Positions 5,658-10,119 of a stretch of 12,699 bases of DNA are shown here, piece after piece; positions within the stretch are counted from its first letter, which is position 1, and every line of letters starts with the position of its first letter. The position numbers were made by a program, and so were the translations under genes. The notes below the pieces were generated by a model that did no database searches, was not told where the DNA came from, and saw only the letters and a list, made by a program, of their open reading frames with translations. The DNA comes from an uncultured Oscillospiraceae bacterium. GTDB lineage: Bacteria; Bacillota; Clostridia; Oscillospirales; Oscillospiraceae. The stretch is taken from assembly GCA_900763965.1 (NCBI GenBank), contig CAAFMG010000047.1, positions 1 through 12,699 of the forward strand. The letters are read 5' to 3'.

Positions 5658-7205
5658 TTAACCCAGTGCTTCCGCAAGCACCGCTAGGTTCTTTTCCATC
5701 ACCGCAAGGTAGTTCGTGCCATTGGCCCCATCCCGGGAGGTGGTGGACTGCATGGAGTCCATTGTCAGCACCTTCTGATTCTTTTCTGCGGTATTGGCAA
5801 CAACGGTTTCGGCGATCCTGTGGTTTGTCCCTTCAATGGTCAGCACACAGGGCAGCTTCAGCTCATCCATCTTCTTAGCAAGGAAGGAAATGGTTTCAAA
5901 ACTGGCTTCACTCTCGGCAGAGCAGCCTGCAAATGCGGCATAGTAGCTTAGGCCGTAATCGTCCACCAGATAGCGGAAGGGGAAACGGTCGCCGAACAGA
6001 ACGGTCTGATTGCTTGCTGCGTCCACGGCTTTCTGATAGCCTGCGTCAAGAACAGACAGTTTTTTCCCATACGCAGCCGCATTTGCGGCATAGGTATCCT
6101 TGTTATCGGGATCAAGCGCCTGCAAAGACTCGGAAATGGCATTTACAAGAACCGCAGCATTCTTCAAGGACAGCCAGACATGCTCGTCATATTCCTTTGC
6201 GCCATGCTCCAGTATTTCCTCTACGATCTGTTCTCCGGTCAAGTCAGCCGGATAGAAGGTGGGAAAACGCTTTCCTTCTTCCACAAGGCCGTCAAAACCG
6301 GCATCGCCGAAGTACAGGTGAAAATGCTCCGGCTCTGCGGAGGCAATATTGTGGTCGCTGAAAACAATGTAGGTCGGCGCACCGGCATCGCCGGATACCT
6401 TTTGGTATTTGTAGCGCACCTGCTTGCTTCCATTGTCCTTATGCCGGATATAGAATCCCTTACTGTCATATACGCCGGAAGCGGCGCCGTCCTTGCGGGT
6501 ATATGTGACCGTATTGCCGTCGATGGTGATTTTTTCAACATCCGTTTCGTAGGCGGAACGATAGAAATTCTTGTATTCCTCCGCAGTCATCTTTCCGCTC
6601 TCTGCTTTCATTTCCATAACAGGGTCTAATGTACCGTCCAGAACATAGGGATACACGGACTGCCACTGGCCATCCCAATTGGACAGGCTTCTGTCCTGTA
6701 CATCACTGTCGGCAAAGTCTGCCACACCATGGCTGTGACCTTTCTCTGCCTGCATACCGGGAACTGCCTCTTCCGTTTTGACCCTGTCCTTCAGCACATC
6801 CAGCAGATTGATGACCTTTCTATCCTTGTTGGCAGCATTTTTCAGGGCATTTTCCACCCAGCCGTCAGACTCCCCGCCCACATAGACAAACAGGTCGCAA
6901 TCAGAGATTTTGACAATGTCCTCCGCAGTGGGCTGATAGCTGTGCAGATCCACACCGTTATCCAAAAGCATTGTGAGCTCGGCCATATCCGCCTTGCTGC
7001 CAAGGATCTCCCTGACCCAATCGTATTCCGGGAAAATCGTGGTGACGATCTTCAAGGGCTTCCCCTCCCTCTTGCCGCTGTCCGCAGAAGGCTGTTTGGA
7101 CAATGTGGTAACCGTGGTTTCGTTATTCTTTCCTGCTTCGCTGCATCCGACCATAACGCCGAGCAGCATCAGAAACACAAGCAGTAATGCAGTTATTTTT
7201 TTCAT
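5658..7205 (-). CDS. znuA: ZnuA/AdcA-type zinc-binding lipoprotein with nested ZinT domain
   Basis: Predicted 515-residue lipoprotein, far longer than a plain ZnuA (about 300). Signal peptide 1-20 ends in MVGC with C21 lipidated. ZnuA N-lobe: KIVTTIFPEYDWVREILG (52-69), then NGVDLHSYQPT with H88 as the first zinc ligand, up to about 147. A short GHSHG loop (156-160) leads into a complete ZinT domain (about 162-334): DRSLSNWDGQWQSVYPYVLDG (171-191), YIVFSDHNIA, EHFHLYFG with H285, H294 and H296 as the ZinT zinc triad, and FPTFYPADLTGEQIVEEILEH. The ZnuA C-lobe resumes at EYDEHVWLS (H342, second ligand) and runs to the end. The usual third-ligand segment reads FGDRFPFRYLVDDYGL (404-419) with no histidine. 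In streptococcal AdcA the ZinT domain is C-terminal; here it sits inside ZnuA. GGAGG lies about 11 bases before the ATG. Confidence 0.93.
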   Translation of the reverse strand: MKKITALLLVFLMLLGVMVGCSEAGKNNETTVTTLSKQPSADSGKREGKPLKIVTTIFPEYDWVREILGSKADMAELTMLLDNGVDLHSYQPTAEDIVKISDCDLFVYVGGESDGWVENALKNAANKDRKVINLLDVLKDRVKTEEAVPGMQAEKGHSHGVADFADSDVQDRSLSNWDGQWQSVYPYVLDGTLDPVMEMKAESGKMTAEEYKNFYRSAYETDVEKITIDGNTVTYTRKDGAASGVYDSKGFYIRHKDNGSKQVRYKYQKVSGDAGAPTYIVFSDHNIASAEPEHFHLYFGDAGFDGLVEEGKRFPTFYPADLTGEQIVEEILEHGAKEYDEHVWLSLKNAAVLVNAISESLQALDPDNKDTYAANAAAYGKKLSVLDAGYQKAVDAASNQTVLFGDRFPFRYLVDDYGLSYYAAFAGCSAESEASFETISFLAKKMDELKLPCVLTIEGTNHRIAETVVANTAEKNQKVLTMDSMQSTTSRDGANGTNYLAVMEKNLAVLAEALG

Positions 7206-7233
7206 AGGATCAATACCTCCGGATTGTTATTGG

Positions 7234-7394
7234 GGCAACTCTGAATAAACCGTCTGCGGCTGTGCAGCGGATCTTTTGCCCCCAGTCTGCGGTTTGAAAA
7301 ACGGGAAATACATACAGTATTCCTCCGTTTTCCAAACCTTGCCTGAGAACAAAATCTCTCGCTACCAGCTCTTGCCGATTTAATCAGAGCTTCC
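7234..7394 (-). repeat. Repeat element A, no 58-bp unit
   Basis: A 161-bp MITE-like element. The ends GGCAACTCTGAATAAACCG (7234-7252) and, on the other strand, GGAAGCTCTGATTAAATCG (7394-7376) match at 15 of 19 positions. An inner inverted pair, GGTTTGAAAAACGG (7291-7304) with CCGTTTTCCAAACC (7325-7338), matches at 13 of 14. The apex lies at 7305-7324 and carries no 58-bp unit. Read on the minus strand it aligns with element D (GGCAAGAG, AGCGAGAGATTTTG, GGAATACT, GGGGCAAAAGATCCGC) and with both ends of element C. It lies just upstream of znuA. Confidence 0.8.
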
Positions 7395-7404
7395 TTAGAA
7401 CTTG

Positions 7405-7617
7405 AGGCAGCACCGCACAAATGCGTCCGGGGCATCCGCAGATTTTTCCCAATTTCTGCCGTTTGAAACCCGAAATACCGCGCAGCCGCAGCCAGCGCAA
7501 GCTGGCTTACGGATGCGGCACACCCCCTGCGGGTGCACAAAGTATTCTGAATTTTTCAAACCCTGTCTTGGGACAAACGTACCGCTTCCGCCGCTTCCGA
7601 ATGATGCAGTGCTGCCT
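7405..7617 (-). repeat. Repeat element B, one 58-bp unit
   Basis: A 213-bp element. The ends AGGCAGCACCGCA (7405-7417) and, on the other strand, AGGCAGCACTGCA (7617-7605) match at 12 of 13. An inner pair, GTTTGAAA (7461-7468) with TTTCAAAC (7554-7561), brackets the apex. On the minus strand the apex holds one 58-bp unit (7477-7534) that is the same unit seen twice in element D, placed between GAATACTTTGTGC and ATTTC. It is only 10 bases from element A. Confidence 0.8.
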
Positions 7618-7634
7618 GAAAATGGGCGCAAAAA

Positions 7635-7695
7635 TACAAGGGTAACGGTAGCACCGCAATCGCCTGTCCCAAAAAAGACAGACTGTACCCTTGTA
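7635..7695. repeat. Perfect 10-bp inverted repeat with inner hairpin
   Basis: TACAAGGGTA (7635-7644) pairs perfectly with TACCCTTGTA (7686-7695). Between them CTGTC and GACAG can form an inner stem with an A-rich loop. GGTAGCACCGCAAT inside the left arm recalls the terminal repeat of element B, so this may be a further divergent element. Confidence 0.55.
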
Positions 7696-7872
7696 AACGT
7701 TCTTGGGCAGCACGCCCCCATCGACGCTGGACAGCAGTGAAGATTTTTTCTCAAAATGTGACTGAAAAAAGTATGGAAATTCTCTGTGTATTTCCCATTT
7801 TTAGCCACTGGATCGAGAAATAGATCCACTGTTGTGCCCAGGCGCAATGGTGCCGTACTGCCCTTATTCTAT

Positions 7873-8169
7873 TTAATCCGAAAGTTTTACCTTGAGAGAG
7901 ACCAGCGTAAAGGTATGCACAAGCTGTGCGCAGGGGGGAATCACCCTGCACAGCATATAGAAAATCGCCCCTGCGGCCGCTGCTGCGATGCCGGCAAGTC
8001 CGATGCTCTTGAGCAGATTCTGGCAGACACCGATCTGATGACAGACGGCGCAGTCTGCACCGGTGCAGTCATGGTCGGCTTCCGCCACAATATAAGCAAC
8101 AGAAGACAGCATAACAAAGGCCAGCACTGCGGCCAGCAAGCCCTTTACAAAACGAAATCTCTTTGTCAT
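7873..8169 (-). CDS. Small two-helix membrane protein with His/Cys cluster
   Basis: Predicted 98-residue protein. A first hydrophobic helix spans about 8-28 and a second about 54-75. The short loop between them, most likely outside the membrane, reads EADHDCTGADCAVCHQIGVC (30-49), with H33, C35, C40, C43, H44 and C49 as potential metal ligands. Two more cysteines (C74, C80) follow the second helix. The tail ends in TLVSLKVKLSD. I believe similar small proteins occur beside zinc transport genes in other Firmicutes, but no function is known to me. AAAGGAG (8177-8183) lies 7 bases before the ATG. It sits between zur and znuA on the same strand, so it is probably controlled by Zur. It could bind zinc at the surface or sense it; this is inference. 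Confidence 0.72.
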   Translation of the reverse strand: MTKRFRFVKGLLAAVLAFVMLSSVAYIVAEADHDCTGADCAVCHQIGVCQNLLKSIGLAGIAAAAAGAIFYMLCRVIPPCAQLVHTFTLVSLKVKLSD

Positions 8170-8184
8170 GGTCTGTCTCCTTTC

Positions 8185-8269
8185 TCAGGAAGCTCTGATG
8201 AAATCGGCAAAAGCTGACGGCGAAAGATTCGTCGCTCAGCCGCAGACGATTTATTCAGAGTTTCCCTGA
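8185..8269 (+). repeat. Repeat element C, short internally deleted form of A
   Basis: An 85-bp element filling the gap between zur and the small membrane protein gene. Its ends TCAGGAAGCTCTGATGAAAT and, on the other strand, TCAGGGAAACTCTGAATAAA are inverted repeats. The left 35 bases and right 32 bases match element A read on the minus strand (for example CAGCCGCAGACGATTTATTC against CAGCCGCAGACGGTTTATTC). The middle of A is missing. It is inverted relative to A and folds into one long hairpin, which could affect read-through from zur into the next gene. Confidence 0.8.
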
Positions 8270-8272
8270 TAG

Positions 8273-8674
8273 TTATTTACTCTTGCTCTTGCAGTCCGAG
8301 CAGGTTCCGTAGAGGATCGTGTCGGCTGTGTCCAGTTGGAATTCTTCGCTCTGGGCCAGGTGCTTTGCAAAAAGTGCGGCGTGATCCTCTGTCATGTGAA
8401 AGGTTTTTCCGCATTTTGTGCAGTTCATGTGCAGCGCACCCTTGCAGCACTCTGCCGCAAGGTACTGATAATAAACCTCCCGGGTTCCGGTCTTGCTGCT
8501 GCGGCGTACCTTTTCCTCTGCCTCTAACTGTGCAAGATTTCGGTATACGGCACTCAGGCTGATTTTTTCATGTTCCAGTGCAGCCGCAATTTGCCGTGCA
8601 GACAGCAGTTCATCCGGGTGCCGGCTCAGGTAGGCAAGCAAAGCCTTCCGCTGCCGGGTGCTGTAATTCAGCAA
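8273..8674 (-). CDS. zur: Fur-family zinc-responsive repressor (Zur-like)
   Basis: Predicted 133-residue protein of normal Fur-family length. The winged helix spans about 5-72, with the recognition region ISLSAVYRNLAQLEAEEKVRR (38-58) typical of Fur/Zur/PerR. Two CxxC pairs, C85-C88 and C125-C128, form the structural zinc site. C76, C77, H82, H93 and H98 are candidate sensory ligands. Translation starts at TTG (8674-8672). GGAGG at 8684-8688 lies 9 bases upstream; a nearby GTG is out of frame and stops at once. It heads the zinc locus, and two palindromes flank its promoter, so autoregulation and control of znuACB are likely. Fur or PerR identity cannot be excluded from sequence alone, but the neighbours favour Zur. 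Confidence 0.87.
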   Translation of the reverse strand: MLNYSTRQRKALLAYLSRHPDELLSARQIAAALEHEKISLSAVYRNLAQLEAEEKVRRSSKTGTREVYYQYLAAECCKGALHMNCTKCGKTFHMTEDHAALFAKHLAQSEEFQLDTADTILYGTCSDCKSKSK

Positions 8675-8689
8675 TTCACCACGCCTCCA

Positions 8690-8710
8690 ATTTGCGTTTC
8701 ATTCGCAAAT
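8690..8710. promoter_or_regulatory. Putative Zur operator 2 (downstream of -10)
   Basis: ATTTGCG and CGCAAAT form a perfect 7-bp inverted repeat around TTTCATT. It begins 1 base after the -10 hexamer of the zur promoter, so a bound repressor would block initiation. It shares the ATTCGCA half-site with operator 1. Confidence 0.65.
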
Positions 8711-8711
8711 C

Positions 8712-8740
8712 AGTATACCTTGAGACGGATAAATTGTCAA
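8712..8740 (-). promoter_or_regulatory. zur: Promoter of the zur/zinc-uptake locus
   Basis: Read on the minus strand, consensus TTGACA (8740-8735) and TATACT (8717-8712) are spaced by 17 bases. The transcript would start near 8705, about 30 bases before the TTG start codon. The -35 overlaps operator 1 and operator 2 begins next to the -10. Confidence 0.85.
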
Positions 8741-8763
8741 TATGCAAATTATTCGCATATTGA
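8737..8763. promoter_or_regulatory. Putative Zur operator 1 (over the -35)
   Basis: A 27-bp palindrome centred on T8750, with 12 of 13 base pairs matching. Its core TATGCAAATTATTCGCATA has the 9-1-9 layout of Fur/Zur boxes and a 7-1-7 core of TGCAAAT-T-ATTCGCA. It resembles the B. subtilis Zur box only in layout (AAT-N-ATT centre); the outer bases differ. Confidence 0.72.
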
Positions 8764-8911
8764 AAACATTTTATGAACGTCACCCCCGGGATCCGGCCAT
8801 TGTCATCTCCATTGGGAATACGGCTGTAACTTTACCTGTATGTTACCCCACAGCAGCAGGGGGATTTTTATCAATCTTCCCCACTTGCTCATACCAATTT
8901 TTCCCGCTTTG

Positions 8912-8920
8912 TGGTATACT
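8912..8920 (+). promoter_or_regulatory. Extended -10 promoter for the patatin-like gene
   Basis: TGG followed by TATACT (8915-8920) forms an extended -10, 28 bases before the start codon. No good -35 is present at the usual distance (the nearest TTGCTC at 8885 is too far), so activity rests on the extended -10. Confidence 0.55.
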
Positions 8921-8948
8921 ATCTGCAAAATCGGAGGGAGCGACTGCC

Positions 8949-9788
8949 ATGAAGTATGGAATCATTGATGTGGGCGGCGGATTGCGGGGAATTTATGGCG
9001 CAGGGGTTTTGGATCGGTGTCTGGAGGCGGACATTGCCTTTGACTGCTGCATCGGCGTGTCTGCCGGAAGTGCCAATGTTTGCTCCTATGTTGCCAAACA
9101 ACGGGGGCGGAATAAGCCCTTTTACGATGACTACGCCTTCCGCAAGGAATATATGAGCGTGAAAAATCTGGTGAAAAAGCATTCCTACCTGGATCTGGAC
9201 TATGTCTACGGCACCCTGAGCAATCGGGGCGGGGAGAATCCCCTGGACTACCCTGCCATGATGGCAAACCCGGCGGAGCTTCTGGTGGTGGCTGCCAACG
9301 CCCGCACCGGTCAGCCCCGGTATTTCACCAAGGCGGATATCCCTCAGGATGACTACCACGCCCTGATGGCCTCCTGCTGCATCCCGGTGGTGGATCGGCC
9401 CATCTTCATTGCGGGCGTTCCCTACTATGACGGCGGTCTGGCGGATCCTGTGCCCCTGGATAAAGCGTTGGCGCTGGGCTGTGACCGGGTGGCTGTCATC
9501 CTGACAAAGCCTGTCACCCTGGTGCGCAGCAGCCATCAGGACATGAAAATCGCCCGGCTGCTCCACCGGAAGTACCCGGAAGCCGCCAAGGGCATGGCCC
9601 TGCGCTCCCAGCGGTACAACGCCGCCGTTCAAAAGGCCCTGGCCCTGGAGCAGGAGGGCCGGGTGTGCATCGTTGCCCCGGACAGCACCGAGGGAATGTC
9701 CACCCTGACCAAGGACAAGGAAAGCCTGGAAAAAATGTACCAAAAGGGATACCGAGATGCCGAAAAGCTGATTGTCTGGTACAAATAA
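8949..9788 (+). CDS. Patatin-like phospholipase (YjjU type)
   Basis: Predicted 279-residue cytoplasmic serine hydrolase. The oxyanion-hole motif GGGLRG (9-14), nucleophile elbow GVSAG (36-40; S38) and the catalytic-dyad DGG (161-163; D161) are all intact, in the order found in patatin-like phospholipases. The overall pattern (IDVGGGLRGIYGAGVLD near the N-terminus, YYDGGLADPVPLDKALALGCD in the middle) is that of bacterial YjjU-type proteins. Such enzymes hydrolyse acyl ester bonds of lipids, but the natural substrate is not known. I start at the ATG at 8949 because GGAGGGAG (8933-8940) lies 8 bases before it. The frame stays open back to 8742, but that extra part covers the Zur operator and promoter and is not coding. 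The gene stands alone and ends at a strong terminator. It is divergent from zur. Confidence 0.88.
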   Translation: MKYGIIDVGGGLRGIYGAGVLDRCLEADIAFDCCIGVSAGSANVCSYVAKQRGRNKPFYDDYAFRKEYMSVKNLVKKHSYLDLDYVYGTLSNRGGENPLDYPAMMANPAELLVVAANARTGQPRYFTKADIPQDDYHALMASCCIPVVDRPIFIAGVPYYDGGLADPVPLDKALALGCDRVAVILTKPVTLVRSSHQDMKIARLLHRKYPEAAKGMALRSQRYNAAVQKALALEQEGRVCIVAPDSTEGMSTLTKDKESLEKMYQKGYRDAEKLIVWYK

Positions 9789-9798
9789 GTAAGAAAAA

Positions 9799-9835
9799 CC
9801 CTGTATCGGTTTTGCACCGATACAGGGGCTTTTTT
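9799..9835 (+). terminator. Strong terminator, probably bidirectional
   Basis: A perfect 12-bp stem (CCCTGTATCGGT with ACCGATACAGGG) closes a TTTGC loop and is followed by GC and six T residues. On the minus strand the same stem is followed by TTTTTCTTACTT, so it could also end transcripts coming from glgP. Confidence 0.93.
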
Positions 9836-9841
9836 ATCTTA

Positions 9842-10119
9842 GGGCAGCACCACATAATTCGGCAAGAGGCATCAGCGAGAGATTTTGACCCAAGATAAAG
9901 GTTGGGCAACGCAGGAATACTTTGTGTACCCGCAAGGGGTATGCCGCATCCGTAAGCCAGCTTGCGCTGGCAACGGCTGCGCTATACCCGCAGGGAGTAT
10001 GCCGCATCCGTAAGCCAGCTTGCGCTGGCAACGGCTGCGCTATATTTCAAGTTGCCCAGCCTGCAAGATTGGGGCAAAAGATCCGCCGATGTCCGCAGAC
10101 GCAATTGTGTGGCGTTGCC
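9842..10119 (+). repeat. Repeat element D, two 58-bp units
   Basis: A 278-bp element between the patatin-gene terminator and glgP. The ends GGGCAGCACCACATAATT and, on the other strand, GGCAACGCCACACAATTG are imperfect inverted repeats. TTA flanks both sides (9839-9841 and 10120-10122). Inner arms GGTTGGGCAAC (9900-9910) and GTTGCCCAGCC (10051-10061) pair at 10 of 11. The apex carries two tandem 58-bp units. The outer parts align with element A on its minus strand, including AGCGAGAGATTTTG and GGGGCAAAAGATCCGC. The right edge touches the glgP stop codon. Confidence 0.82.
9928..10043 (+). repeat. Tandem repeat, 58 bp x 2
   Basis: Unit 1 (9928-9985) and unit 2 (9986-10043) differ at two bases (GCAAGGGG against GCAGGGAG). 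Each holds the palindrome GCCAGCTTGCGCTGGC and the stretch ATGCCGCATCCGTAAGCCAG. A third copy, about 85 percent alike and inverted, lies in element B at 7477-7534. Confidence 0.92.

Larger units (their letters stand above)
7206..7872. other. Repeat-filled 667-bp gap inside the zinc locus
   Basis: No supported gene. It contains element A (7234-7394), element B (7405-7617) and a further palindrome (7635-7695). The rest (7700-7872) is lower in GC and holds only weak hairpins, such as GGATC/GATCC at 7810-7827. I find no convincing TTGACA/TATAAT pair pointing at znuA, so znuA is either read through from the zur promoter or uses a promoter I cannot see within the repeats. Several overlapping short frames exist but none has a good start or family signature. 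Confidence 0.6.

Noticed and set aside
7395..7847. Open frames of 100 to 150 codons across elements A and B
   Set aside because: They follow the repeat elements, have no start signals and no conserved domain. Similar peptides come from all copies of the repeat.
8742..8948. Upstream extension of the patatin-like gene to an ATG at 8742
   Set aside because: The extension covers a Zur-type palindrome and the gene's own promoter. The ATG at 8949 has a good Shine-Dalgarno sequence and the family N-terminus.
9928..10043. Possible CRISPR array
   Set aside because: The two 58-bp units are directly adjacent with no spacers, and no cas gene is present.
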